Shown piece by piece: positions 50,046 through 59,983 of a DNA stretch of 64,000 nucleotides. Positions within the stretch are counted from its first letter, which is position 1; each line of letters starts with the position of its first letter. The DNA is from Ariolimax columbianus (Eukaryota > Mollusca > Gastropoda > Stylommatophora > Arionidae), in NCBI GenBank assembly GCA_036924085.1, contig JAVGWX010000013.1, positions 65,329,157 through 65,393,156 on the forward strand, written 5' to 3'. The notes under the pieces were generated by a model. It was not told the DNA's origin. It saw only the letters and a program-made list of their open reading frames with translations, and did no database searches. The position numbers and the translations under genes were made by a program.

Positions 50046-50580
50046 CAACCTCTTGCTCTGCAACCCTGATGTCTGGTATTGTAGATACGAGCAGCTGGTA
50101 GCTTTGGTTGCATTCTTGTCAGGTGTCCGAACCATTTTATTCTCTGCCTTTCTATGTATTCCATGCATGGTGTTGCACCCAGCTTCTGTCTGATTACTTT
50201 GTTTCTCAATCTGTTCAGCCTTGTGACCCCGACAGCCTTGTGACCCCGACGGCCTTGTGATTCCGACAGCCTTTCCTATACATCTCATTACGCATATTTG
50301 CTGAAGTCGGATGTGTTGGACCGAAAGGTGCAAATATCGCAGTCAAGCTGTAAACTACGACACAATGCATTCCATTCTCTGGACTACATTCCGCTACTTA
50401 AGCCCTTTCAGGGTATTTTTGTAACGAGAGATTGAGAACGACGAAGCCAAGCCCAGCCATTACGCATACCATGATTTGTCTTGTGCCTTAGTGACAGCCC
50501 ATGTCTGACACTGGTAGCATAAAGTTGGTATAAAAATACTATTTATCAGCTGTTCTTTGTCTTCATTGGAATGTGTTTGT
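50046..50580 (-). mobile_element. LINE C-terminal fragment split by a short SINE-B
   Basis: The minus frame MRNKVIRQKLGATPCMEYIE, RQRIKWFGHLTRMQPKLPAA, RIYNTRHQG is homologous to 7160-7640. It resumes beyond the SINE at 50458. A short CCTTGTGACCCCGACAG triplication sits at 50218-50270. Confidence 0.78.
50297..50457 (+). mobile_element. Short SINE-B with perfect 11-bp TSD
   Basis: CATTACGCATA lies at 50286-50296 and 50458-50468. It starts TTTGCTGAAGTCGGATGTG and ends GAACGACGAAGCCAAGCCCAGC. The TSD proves that this short form inserted as such. Confidence 0.9.
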
Positions 50581-50599
50581 GTCTTAGTAATGGTGAGAG

Positions 50600-51395
50600 C
50601 TGATTATCATCATCATGTAGCATGTCCTTTGTAGAACGTCGCTCCCATCACAGTCTGTCTGAAAGACACTCGTTCTCTTGCCAAAACTCCAGCCTCCGCC
50701 ACAGTCATACTCAGGCATTCCTGGATATCTTGGTGCCACCGTCTTCTTGGTCTATCCCTTTCTCTTTTGCCTGGCACCATACTTTCCATCACTGTTCTTT
50801 TGAAACCATTGCGTCTCTTGATGTGACAAAGTATTTGCATTTTCTAGCCAAAATGAAATTAATAAACCAGTTCTCCTGTATGCTCAACTCTTGCCGAATG
50901 TTTACATTTGTCTTTTTTTCTGTCCAGGGTATTCTGAGGATCTTTCTGTACCATTTTGACTCGAAGGATTTGATTCTTTGTCTGGAAGTTTTGGTAATCG
51001 TCCATGATTCACAGCCATAAGCTGCCACAGGAAAAACACAGCTGATAGGAAACCGCATTAGCTTTCTGTGTTCTTGATTCCACCTCTCTATCTAGCCTTC
51101 CATCTTGTGTGAAAACACTGCCCGAGTATTTGAATTCACTGGCTTGTTTAAGTTCTGTACTTTATATCTGCATATTTAGTGTTTTCTTTATACTGATGAT
51201 TATCACTGCCTCAGTCTTTGTTGTACTAATCCTCATACGATATCTATTACACGCATTGTCAAGGGTGTTCAGATGTCCTTGGGGGATTTGTTCATTGGAA
51301 TGAAAGAGACTCTGATCATCTGCAATAAGGAGCTCGTTCATTGTGGTGGTTTCTGGTTTTGCTTCAGCTGTTATTTGATCCATTTATACAATGAA
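50600..51395 (-). mobile_element. LINE reverse-transcriptase rear part
   Basis: Minus frames in order: MNELLIADDQSLFHSNEQ (catalytic DD), RMRISTTKTEAVI, VAAYGCESWTITKTSRQRIK, SFESKWYRKILRIPWTE, VMESMVPGKRERDRPRRRWH and VMGATFYKGHAT, then an ATGATGATG end near 50605. This is an RTE/L1-like element with frameshifts. Confidence 0.82.
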
Positions 51396-51660
51396 CCGGG
51401 AGCCGCGTAGCGCAGTGGTTAGCGCGCTGGCTTCGCATCTGAGTGGTCCTGGCTTCATTCCCCAGTTGAGGCGGTAATGTTTTTTTCAGACCGCAACAGC
51501 TCAAGTGTTGACCCAGCCTTAAATGGGTACCGGTTCAGTCCAGGAAATAAAAGCGGCGAGGGAGAGGAGATGGCTACCGCCCTCATATAGCTGAGCCTTT
51601 GAAATGTGAGATTGCTAACACCTCACACCCCTACGGCAGTAATGCTATGGGTTACTTTAC
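51396..51660 (+). mobile_element. SINE-E copy 3, full length, perfect 13-bp TSD
   Basis: TTTATACAATGAA lies at 51383-51395 and 51661-51673. The tRNA-like head is CCGGGAGCCGCGTAGCGCAG, with TGGTTAGCGCGCTGG and a B box like GGCTTCATTCCCC. Body and end match copies in POP7 and the MITE. Confidence 0.93.
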
Positions 51661-51697
51661 TTTATACAATGAACAATACCAATGAATAATACCATAT

Positions 51698-52135
51698 ATT
51701 AAGATTGTTTAATTCCAATGTCATGTATGGAGCAGAAACTTGGAGAACGAGAAAGTTAATTAGGAGAATACGCCAGTCGTTCATCAAGAAATGTCTATCG
51801 AAAACAATGGCTACAGACTGACAAGACATGATGAGGAATGAAGACCTATAGGAAAGGAGCCAATAAGAACTTGTGAAGCAACACAGATCAAATGCAGGAA
51901 ATGGGATTGGATAGGACATACACTACAGAAATCACCATCAAACATGGTCATACAGGGCCTGACATGGAATCCACAGGGGAAGAGGAAGAGAGGCAGACCA
52001 AGAAAGATCTGGAGAAGCGATTGTGAAATGATCTTTGACCCTAAGCCTCAACTGGAGAGCGGCAAAAAGGGTAGCTCTAGATCAAACCTGCTGGAGGAGG
52101 GTTGTCAATGGTCTATGCTCCATATATTGCAATAA
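51698..52135 (+). mobile_element. LINE reverse-transcriptase tail
   Basis: VMYGAETWRTRKLIRRIRQ, then VIQGLTWNPQGKRKRGRPRK and GCQWSMLHILQ. Same family as 36295-36700. Confidence 0.75.
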
Positions 52136-52149
52136 AGTAGGGCTTTAAG

Positions 52150-52577
52150 ACGATAGGCATAATTTATTATTTGATCAGTCCTACAATCACGGATCTGGAT
52201 TACTCATGGATATCTAACACACGCCAGATTAAGAATTTGACTGGAACATATAATACGAAAGGTATGCATATAAGAATTGACAAATATATCGGCTAAAAAC
52301 GCAACAGGGTAAGTGCGAAAAATGAATCTCTTTCCAATTTCTACCTCTGCATTAATGTCACTTAACACTTCATACTAATATATAATCCTTATTATAATTG
52401 CTTCATGTCATAGATAGTTTAATTATGTGTTTTACGATGTTTAGATCAACATTTTAGCTCAATTTATTCAATAATAATACATGTTATTTTGAATAAAACT
52501 GACGCACGGAATTCCGGCATTTTGATCTAGACTGAATGACAAAAATCTGCAAAATTAGCCTGAACTGAAAAGGGTTA
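52150..52577. mobile_element. Repeat J plus MITE-like right end
   Basis: 52150-52260 resembles 63585-63700 (TTTATTATTTGA, ATCTGGATTA). 52360-52577 resembles 46155-46420 and ends AACTGAAAAGGGTTAA, the inverted form of a TTAACCCTTT terminus. Confidence 0.5.
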
Positions 52578-53525
52578 ATCCAACACCAACCCTTAAACTG
52601 ACTTCAACCATATATCCAACCCAAACCCTTAATTCAACCCCCAACCCGTAATCTGATTTTGACTATTAATCCATCCTCAATCATTAATACAACCCCAACT
52701 CTTAATCCATTCTCAACCCTTAATCCAACCTTAAAACCTCAATCCAACCTCGGCTCTTAATCCAACCCAAACCTCAATCCAAACCGAACCCATAATATTA
52801 CTTCAACCATAAATCCAAACCCAACACTTAATCAAACATCAAAACATCAATCCAACTTCAACCATTATTCTATCATCCACTTTTAATCCAAACCTCACCC
52901 TAATCCAACCTCAAAAAATCAGTCCTACCCTGCAATATATATTCAACCTTAATCCAATCTCAACACATCAGTCTTACCCCGTCCTTAATCCAACTTCAAC
53001 TGTAAATCAAATCCCAACCCTCAAAATATCATTCCAACCTTAACTCTTAATCCAACCCCAATCCTTAATCCACCCTTTATCCATCCTCAACCCTTAATCC
53101 AAATCTAATACAACCTCAAAGCATCAACCTAACCCTGACCCTTATTCCAACTCCAAACTTTAATCCAACATCAATTCTACCTCCATCCTTAATCCACCCT
53201 CAACCCTTACTCCAAATCTAACCCTAGTCCAACCTCAAAATATCAATCCAACCACACCCCTAAATCCAACTCCAACCCTTAATCAAACTACACCCCTATA
53301 TCCAACCCCATTCCTAAATCCAACCCTACCCCTAAATCCCTCCAACCCTAAAACACTCCAACCCTAAATCCGACCCCAACCCTTAATCCAACCCATAAAT
53401 CCGACCCCAAACCTTAAATAAACTTCAACTCTTTATCCAACCCCACTCCTAAATCCAACCCCACCCCTAAATAAAACTCCGACCCTTAATCCAACTCCAA
53501 CCCTATATCCAACCCTAACCCCGAT
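52578..53525 (-). repeat. Degenerate G-rich satellite in the PPP1R21 intron
   Basis: About 950 bp of imperfect repeats. The plus strand reads TTAATCCAACCCCAACCC-like units of 12-18 bp. On the minus strand, which is the gene's sense strand, this is GGGTTGGATTAAGGGTTG, rich in GG and GGG runs. It begins only 14 bp after the splice donor of the exon at 53540. Confidence 0.85.
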
Positions 53526-53539
53526 TCAAACTCTCGTAC

Positions 53540-53689
53540 CTTTGAAGAAGAGACCTTGAGTGTCAGCTGCTGCCTCAGTTCATCAATCTCGTCCTTCTGT
53601 ACAGTTAGTTTCTCGTTCATGCCTGCTAAGTGCTCGCTCATCATACTAAGCTGTCCTTCGTAACTCCGAGTCGTCGTCTGGAGTTCATC
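53540..53689 (-). CDS. PPP1R21: PPP1R21 exon c, 50 codons (coiled coil near the C-terminus)
   Basis: The minus strand has an acceptor CTTTCCCTCGACAG, then 150 bp encoding DELQTTTRSYEGQLSMMSEH, LAGMNEKLTVQKDEIDEL and RQQLTLKVSSSK, then a donor AAAG|GTACGAG. The RSYE-QLSMMS-HL--MNE-L block closely matches the C-terminal coiled coil of animal PPP1R21, where KMSSKGN and a basic end follow. PPP1R21 is a subunit of the FERRY complex, a Rab5 effector linking mRNAs and ribosomes to early endosomes. A second donor-like CTCAAG|GTCTCT lies 15 bp inside and is less preferred. The short basic last exon was not located. Confidence 0.9.
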
Positions 53690-53717
53690 CTGTCGAGGGA
53701 AAGATTTGCATGCATAT

Positions 53718-53905
53718 AGTTGTGGTGGAGGTGTGGTGGTTGCTGTCATGGAGGTGTGGTGGTTGCTGTCATGGAGGAGTGGTGGTTGTTGTTATGGGGG
53801 AGTGGTGGTTGTTGTCATTGTGGAAGAATGTGTAGTTGTTTTCATGGTGAAGGTGTGTGTGTTTGTTGTCATGGCGAAGGTGTGTGTGGTTGTTCATCAA
53901 GGCAT
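53718..53905 (+). repeat. GTGGTGGTTGTTGTCATGG minisatellite
   Basis: Units of about 27 bp (GAGGTGTGGTGGTTGCTGTCATG and variants) decay rightward. In the gene's sense strand this is an ACC-rich tract lying about 30 bp upstream of the acceptor of exon c. Confidence 0.8.
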
Positions 53906-54600
53906 TTACCACTGCAATTATTTCCACACTATCAAAGGCCTTTTCGTAGTCTACAAACACAATGCATAAAGGCTTACGGATTTACCGCGTTCTCTCCATC
54001 AACTGGTTGATTGTGTCTTGTGTGGAGGTGGTCATTTGATCATTGATTGAGTAGCCCTTCCTGAAACCTACTTGCTCCTGCGGTTGGTTTTCGCTGAGTT
54101 GCCTTTCTAATCTGCAGGTAATTTTTTTTTTTTTCGGTTGCCTTATTTCTCTAATTCCCAAGGTAGTGTACGTTGCACTGTGGTTTTTATTTTGCGCCTG
54201 TCGGCCCAGTGCATCCGACTTCAGCAATCATTTTATGTAAGGTCCTGCTTCCTCCTGCATTTTCTAAGGGTTTGCTTCCCCGGGGTAACGCCCGGTGCTG
54301 TGATGGGGATCGAACCCAGCACCTTCTGGTTGTGAGCCGTGTCACTTAACCACTAGCCCACACTGTCCCTCTGCAGGTAATGACCTTTGTGAACAGTTAA
54401 TAAATAGTTAATAGTGAGCAGATTGGGCGTTAGTTTGCCAGAATTTATGTCACCTATTTTATGGAATTGTCTTGGAGTACTTCCACTGGTCTGAAACTTG
54501 TCTTGCATGAAGACAGATGTTAAAAAGTATGGCCAGTTAACAGGCAAGTGTATTTTCACCAGCCTGGAGTATTTCTGCAGTGATTCCTTCCTGACCAGGT
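53890..54600 (-). mobile_element. LINE reverse-transcriptase front part split by SINE-A
   Basis: Minus blocks: ILQAGENTLA and LFNICLHARQVSDQWK (54600-54450), RLERQLSENQPQEQVGFRKG (54115-54050) and CIVFVDYEKAFDSVEIIAV (53965-53905), which carries the first catalytic aspartate. Sits in a PPP1R21 intron, same strand as the gene. Confidence 0.78.
54123..54369 (-). mobile_element. SINE-A copy 7, perfect 12-bp TSD
   Basis: TCTGCAGGTAAT lies at 54111-54122 and 54370-54381. The minus head AGGGACAGTGTGGGCTAGTGG, B box GGGTTCGATCCCC, core GAAGTCGGATGCACTGGGCC and poly-A tail are intact. Confidence 0.93.
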
Positions 54601-54639
54601 GATCTGTCTGACTTTAGGTGTTAGGTCGCGTGCAGGTCT

Positions 54640-54940
54640 TCGTCACTACCTATGTTGGGTACTGACTTTACTGCACTCCAAGTAAACTCATAGGTGCTCA
54701 TTCTCCCTCAGTAAATGGTGAAGAGTGTGGGGATACTATGATTCCAGTAGTTCAGTGGTTGTACATACTCCTACTCTGTCCTCCCAGACATTACTCCATG
54801 CTCGATCAATGACTAATTTAACAATTCTGCAGTCTGTCCAATGTCAGATCATCGGTTGCAGAGTCAACATCCGAGGCAATCATTGATCGACTTCAAAATG
54901 TCACCTCCATCCAAATCCAATGCCTTCATCAAAGCTGTAA
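54640..54940 (-). mobile_element. RNase H LINE tail fragment (family of 48500)
   Basis: The minus strand aligns with the 3' end of 48500-48740: GATTTTGAAGTCGATC-type sequence, then GACAGACTGCAGAATTG and CACCATTTACTGAGGGAG. It is non-coding now. Confidence 0.6.
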
Positions 54941-55100
54941 AAAAGTGTGATTGTGTATAGCCAGATATGGTACCAAGACAAAAACACAAATGTTACTTAC
55001 ATTACGTCATCATAGACAACAAACAACAATACTGGACTATCAAATCATAGAAGGAGGGAAGAATACATAAAATAAGGATATGAACACATGCAGAAGAAGA

Positions 55101-55305
55101 ATAAGACACACATGTGGATAACATATACAGGAGAAAAATAAAACACTTATCTGGATAACAGATACAGGAGAAAAATAAGACACACCTGGATAACACATAC
55201 AGGAGAAAAATAAGACACATCTGGATAACACATACAGGAGAAAAATAAGACACATCTGGATAACACATACAGGAGAAGCAATAGGCATTTTTCTGGATAA
55301 CACAT
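55101..55305 (+). repeat. 35-bp minisatellite in the PPP1R21 intron
   Basis: The unit is about CTGGATAACACATACAGGAG plus AAAAATAAGACACAT, with about six copies. It is open in several minus frames only because it lacks stops. Confidence 0.88.
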
Positions 55306-55475
55306 AAGCAATCATTACAAGGACCCTCGTGCGTCAGAGGCTGTTAATCAAAACTATGGGTATACTAAAGACCAAGATGTCAGCTCATTCACTGCAACGG
55401 ACAGAAGACCCACACTAGCCTTCAAATGCTTGAAACATTGATGTATCTCCTTATGTTTTAATCAGTACTAGAAAT

Positions 55476-55500
55476 CCCCCCCCCCCCCCCCCCCCCCCCC
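55476..55500 (+). repeat. Poly-C run of 25
   Basis: An uninterrupted run of C abuts the 3' tail of the minus-strand LINE at 55501. Confidence 0.9.
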
Positions 55501-55750
55501 TGCTTCTTCTCCGATCAAATGATGCTATGCGTCTAGGTTCGTTGAAGGAGACTGCGTTTCAGTTCTTCTCCAGTCCCCCACAGCTTCTCGAGCATGGTCA
55601 CTCCCCCGGGCCAGACTGCCTCTTTCTGGTCTGCATAAGTGGGACAGTCATGTAGGATATGTCCCGGTGTTTGCTTGGGTGTTCCGCAATCGCACGTGGC
55701 GGTGTCTCTAAGACCGATTCTGTGGAGGTGGGCCTTGAGTCTGCAATGGC
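55501..55750 (-). mobile_element. LINE-B type 3' end
   Basis: The minus frame reads HCRLKAHLHRIGLRDTATCD, CGTPKQTPGHILHDCPTYAD, QKEAVWPGGVTMLEKLWGTG and EELKRSLLQRT. The cluster CDCG-x8-H-x4-C corresponds to the end of LINE-A. The GAAGAAGC tail follows. Same family as 60105-62099. Confidence 0.88.
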
Positions 55751-55751
55751 T

Positions 55752-55916
55752 TTCTTCTTCTGCGTTCATTCTCAATCTCCCACTACCAAGCCTCAAACAG
55801 GGCTTTGCAAGTAGCAGGATGTAATCCGGAGAACAAAATGCATTGTGTCGCTAGTTTACATCTTGACTGCAATATTTGCAACTTTCGGTCTGGCATGTCC
55901 GTCTTCGGCAGTACCC
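55752..55916 (-). mobile_element. Short SINE-B in LINE-B remnant
   Basis: The minus strand runs from CTGCCGAAGACGGACATGCC to GAGATTGAGAATGAACGCAGAAGAAG. It starts at the same core position as the other short copies. Confidence 0.8.
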
Positions 55917-56041
55917 AATTACCTGTTCTAAATCCCCCCAAAAGAACATGGTTTTTTTACAAAGTACAATATACTAACTGCTTCTTGCAATTCATGTGCA
56001 AGTTTGGTTTTATAATATCTGTATATTTTGTTGGTACGAAC

Positions 56042-56140
56042 CTTTAAGTGCGCCAGACTCTGGTTTGCCAGTTTCATTTCGTCTTGTACAACATCCTTCG
56101 ATTTCTCTGCTATCTTTAATTGCTTGTGAAGAGCTCTCAC
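56042..56140 (-). CDS. PPP1R21: PPP1R21 exon b, 33 codons
   Basis: The acceptor ATTTCCTGCAG precedes 99 bp encoding VRALHKQLKIAEKSKDVVQD and EMKLANQSLAHLK, then the donor AAG|GTTCGT. Phase is 0 at both ends. The segment joins without gap between exon a (ending NYSAE) and exon c (starting DELQ), as expected for PPP1R21. Its LALAEKSK-like and EEMKLA-like cores are typical of that protein's coiled coil. A 34-bp minisatellite begins about 58 bp upstream of the acceptor. Confidence 0.9.
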
Positions 56141-56197
56141 CTGCAGGAAATTTAAATAAAATTACTTTATATATTACCAAATATTATAATGTCCTGT

Positions 56198-56985
56198 CAA
56201 TAAAAGATATCCTTAATGTGACTTATCTTGTTAATAAAAGATATCCTTAATGTGACTTATCTTGTAAAAGATATCCTTAATGATACTTATCTTGTTTATA
56301 AAAGATATCCTTAATGTGACTTATCTTGTTAATAAAAGATATCCTTAATGTGACTTATCTTGTTAATAAAAGATATCCTTAATGTGACTTATCATGTTAA
56401 TAAAAGATATCCTTAATGTGACTTATCTTGTTAATAAAAGATATCCTTATTGTGGCTTATCCTGTTAATAAAAGATATCCTTAATGTGACTTATCTTGTT
56501 AATAAAAGATATCCTTAATGTGACTTATCTTGTTAATAAAAGATATCCTTAATGTGACTTATCTTGTTAATAAAAGATATCCTTATTGTGGCTTATCCTG
56601 TTAATAAAAGATATCCTTAATGTGACGTATCTTGTTAATAAAAGATATCCTTAATGTGGCTTATCCTGTTAATAAAAGATATCCTTAATGTGACTTATCT
56701 TGTTAATAAAAGATATCCTTAATGTGACTTATCTTGTTAATAAAAGATATCCTTAATGTGACCTATCTTGTTAATAAAAAATATCCTTAATGTGATTTAT
56801 CTTGTTAATAAAAGATATCCTTAATGTGGCTAATACGGTTAATAAAAGATATCCTTAATGTGGCTAATACGGTTAATAAAAGATATCCTTAATGTGGCTA
56901 ATACGGTTAATAAAAGATATCCTTAATGTGGCTAATACGGTTAATAAAAGATATCCTTAATGTGGCTAATACGGTTAATAAAAAC
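56198..56985 (+). repeat. 34-bp minisatellite, ~23 units, PPP1R21 intron
   Basis: The unit is TTAATAAAAGATATCCTTAA plus TGTGACTTATCTTG. Three subtypes are visible: GTGACTTATCTTG, GTGGCTTATCCTG and, in the last five units, GTGGCTAATACGG. Contiguous units without spacers rule out a CRISPR array. Confidence 0.94.
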
Positions 56986-57016
56986 AATATGACAGTTACA
57001 TCTTCGCCCTCCTTCT

Positions 57017-57355
57017 TTATTCTTTCTTCTTCTTCTTTGTTAAGAAAAGTTTGTTGCCCAACGCAAGCAATGATGGCAACATGATCAAACTGTTTTGTCT
57101 TGATGATGTACCTTGCGCTGTATTTGAATTAGAGAAGAAATATGTGCTGGTCATCAACCTCACTCTCTGGTCCCGAGCTACCTTGAGTGAGTGGCAAGAC
57201 ATAAGTTGAGACAACTGGAGGTAACTCAGGAAGCTGGCATTCTGGTCCCACCTTTCTTGAGACCAATGGACGCTTGAAACCTGCGGAGACAATCTCCCAA
57301 AGTCTCTATTTATCATTTTGAGAGGCAGGTGCCTTACCTCTCAACCACAGCGACA
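57017..57355 (-). mobile_element. tRNA-derived SINE (unlettered family)
   Basis: The minus head at 57355-57245 reads GTCGCTGTGGTTGAGAGGTAAGG with GCAGGTTTCAAGCGTCC as a B-box-like block. The body runs to a GAAGAAGAAGAAAG end at about 57020. The fragment at 2996-3090 resembles its head. Confidence 0.6.
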
Positions 57356-57362
57356 CTTTCAG

Positions 57363-57640
57363 GGGCCGAAGATGCAATGCAGTTTATGAGCTGACAGCAG
57401 CCAGATACTCATAGCTGGCTGCTTGCATCAGGGTCAGCTGACCAAGACACTATTCTGCCTGAAAACAGACTGCACTAGTGCAGTCTGGCTAAGAGAATAG
57501 GGATCACAGAGAGAAGGCAGATTCAGTCACCAAAATGTTGTGCAGAAATCGGATGCGTTAGGCAGAAATGTGCAGATATCACAGTCTCGCTGCAAACCAT
57601 GGCACAGCGTTCTTTTTAGGAAGAACACTGAAGAATAAGA
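57363..57640 (+). mobile_element. SINE-C copy 4
   Basis: GGGGCCGAAGATGCAATGC, ACTCATAGCTGGCTGC, GCAGTCTGGCTAAGAGAATAGGG, CGGATGCGTTAGGC, AGATATCACAGTCTCGC and an AGAAGAAGAAC tail. Confidence 0.88.
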
Positions 57641-57659
57641 AGAAGAACACTTTCAGACA

Positions 57660-59075
57660 TCAACTTAACTTAATGTCTTTTTACTGGTTTAGAAGACTTT
57701 GCAAAGTCTGTATACAACTAGTTTCATTTTCATTTCCTCCCTTTAAAAGCTATGCGTGTATTCAATCTATTTTTAAATGTATTCATTGTCACTGCCTCCA
57801 CTACTTCCTGTGGAAATGCATTCCAAGTATTCACCCCTCTTTGACTAAACAAATATTTCCTAATATCTAATCTAGACTTTTCTTTAGTTAATTTGTAGTT
57901 ATTCCCTCTTGTTCTTGTAGGTGGCTATATTTTGAAAAACTTGTTATAGTCTAATTTATCCGTTCCTACGATTATCTTATAAACCTGTATTAAGTCACCT
58001 CAAATTCTTCTTTTTTCTAGACACTGTAGGCCGGTTTTTCTGAGTCTCTCCTCATAACTGTAATTCTGGAATCCCACTATCAGCTTTGTCACTCTTTTTT
58101 ATATCCTTTCCAGCATGTTTATATCCCATATATGATAAGAATTCCACACAGTACTCCAATCTAGGTCTAACTAATGCTTTATGCAGTTTGACAATCACTA
58201 TCTTGCTCCTATGTTTAATATTTCTTTTTATCATACCTAACATTGCATTTGCCTTTTTTACTGCTTTTCAATCATTCTAATACTGTTCTCGTCCATTCTG
58301 TAATTATGTTCCATATTTCATCTACCCATGTGGAAGACTATACATTTATTTACATTAAACTCCATTTGCCAGCTTGCAGACCATTCTTGAATTTTATCAA
58401 AATCCGACCTCAATTTATCCACCTCTGCTTTAGATGAGACACTACTGCATAGGTTTGTGTCATCAGTGAATTTTGCAATCATGGATCCCATATCAATGTC
58501 CAAATTGTTTAAATATATCAAGAACACAATTGGTCTCAAAACCGAGTCCTGTGGCACTCCACACTTTACTTCACACCACTCAGAGTACTCCTTATTTATG
58601 CCCACTCTCTATCTTCTTCTGATTAACCAATTTTCCAATCCATTTGGCAACTTCCCCACCTATTCCATGTGATTTTAACTTTCTAAATAATCTTTGATGA
58701 GGTACTCTATCAAATGTCTTAGCAAAATCCAGATAAATAACATCCACTGGCTCCCCTTTATCTATCATTTTAGTAACCTCCTCCATGAACTAATATATAT
58801 TTTAAGCATGATCTCCCTCTAGTAAACCCATGCTGACTATTTCTGATTAGATTAAATTTGTCTAAATGCATTACAATGTTTTCTTTGCTTATTGACTCTA
58901 ACAATTTACAGACTATGCTCGTTAAAGTCACCAGTCTATAATTTGCTGGATCTGATTTTTTGCCCTTTTTGAATAAGGGGATCACTCCTGCATCTTTCCA
59001 ATCCCGTCGAACAATCCCTTTTGCAAGTGATTGAGAACATAATATAGCCAATGGTTTTGCTACAGTAAACTACAA
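57660..59075 (-). mobile_element. CR1-like LINE, longest copy (~1.4 kb)
   Basis: Minus blocks from 59050: DWKDAGVIPLFKKGKKSDPA, FNLIRNSQHGFTRGRSCL, VIYLDFAKTFDRVPHQRLF (first catalytic aspartate), CGVPQDSVLRPIVFLIYLNN, IAKFTDDTNLCSSV (catalytic DD), then MLGMIKRNIKHRSK, RPRLEYCVEF and the common tail. The terminal stem-loop and AACTTAA end lie at 57720-57660. Several stops and frameshifts make it inactive. It covers most of the reverse transcriptase but lacks the endonuclease. Confidence 0.92.
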
Positions 59076-59194
59076 TTACAACAATTTTATTTTTACCCAA
59101 ATTAATTCTCAACACTAATACTTATTTGAAAATATATAGATCTCTGTACTGTCAATTCAAATCCACCACCATCTTGAACAATCGGAAGTCTGGA

Positions 59195-59675
59195 CCTTCT
59201 TAAGTTAATTTGTAGCTATGTCCTTTTGTTTTTGTAGGTGGTTGTATTTTGTAAAAACTTGTTATAGTCTAATTTATCCGTTCTTTTTCTTCTTTTTCGT
59301 TCATCCTCAGATCAAGGTCCAGGTTTCTCTTACAAAGGACACCGTTGTTTGTAAGGCTGTTTCGTCTCCATACAGCTTTTGTCTCATATCTGTCTCGCGA
59401 GACCAGTATTGTTCTCTTTTTTCCTGCGTGAGCATGCAGCTTTGCAGGATGTGTTCCACAGTCATGATATGTTCCCCACATGGGCACCTGTCATCTGTCC
59501 CAATCCTCATTTTGTTGTAAAGATGACCCTTGAGTCTGTTATGCCCAGTTCTCAGTCTGAAGATGATGACTTGCTCTTCTCTAGTTATCTTATCTTATAA
59601 ACCTGTATTAAGTCACCTCGAATTCTTCTTATTTCCAGAACACCGTAGGCCGGTTTTTCTGAGTCTTTTCTAAAC
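59195..59675 (-). mobile_element. CR1-like fragment split by an RNase H LINE tail
   Basis: 59195-59282 and 59591-59675 are contiguous in other CR1-like copies (CTAATTTATCCGTTC, then ATCTTATAAACCTGTATTAAG). The LINE tail at 59283-59590 lies between. Confidence 0.82.
59283..59590 (-). mobile_element. RNase H LINE tail, nested
   Basis: Minus frame MRIGTDDRCPCGEHIMTVEH, ILQSCMLTQEKREQYWSRET, LYGDETALQTTVSFVRETWT. This is the cysteine cluster and C-terminus of a LINE-A relative, ending GAGGATGAACGAAAAAGAAG. Homologous to 17815-18118. Confidence 0.87.
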
Positions 59676-59836
59676 TAACTTGAATAGTATTGGTAAGCCT
59701 GAGATTATTGGTGTCTCCACAGACCATGCCCTGGGTTTTCAAAACCTTGGCAGAAAGAGACCTAGAAGGATATGAAATGTTGCGTATATTCTACAAGACA
59801 AGATATCTTTCATCTATACAGGTCAACTTCACTGAC

Positions 59837-59983
59837 CTCTGCACTATAATTGACAGCCTTGCTGTCAGCCTGTTGTAGCTGGAGTGTGACCTCGTTTATT
59901 CTAGAATTGTAATGGTTAATGATGAGTTGTTCTCTAGTATCTATATCATTTCGTGTCACACTCGAAGACTCAAGATGACCAAG
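59837..59983 (-). CDS. PPP1R21: PPP1R21 exon a, 49 codons
   Basis: The acceptor TTTTTTTTCCAG precedes 147 bp encoding LGHLESSSVTRNDIDTREQL, IINHYNSRINEVTLQLQQAD and SKAVNYSAE, then the donor GAG|GTCAGT. Both boundaries are phase 0. The block RE-LI-NHY--RI-ELT-QLQ-ADSK-V matches the segment of PPP1R21 that precedes exon b. The first 10 bp of this exon and its whole acceptor region are duplicated at 62100-62229 on the far side of a LINE insertion. The preceding exon was not found before the window ends. Confidence 0.9.

Noticed and set aside
47458..53539. Last PPP1R21 exon (short basic C-terminus)
   Set aside because: I looked for an acceptor followed by a short lysine/arginine-rich end on the minus strand and found nothing convincing. 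It may lie further away or be too short to see.
53706..54010. Glycine/valine-rich plus-strand frames
   Set aside because: They are translations of the GTGGTGG minisatellite running antisense to the PPP1R21 intron.
55002..55315. Cysteine-rich minus frames (repeated SYFSPVCVIQ-like text)
   Set aside because: They are the translation of the 35-bp minisatellite in an intron.
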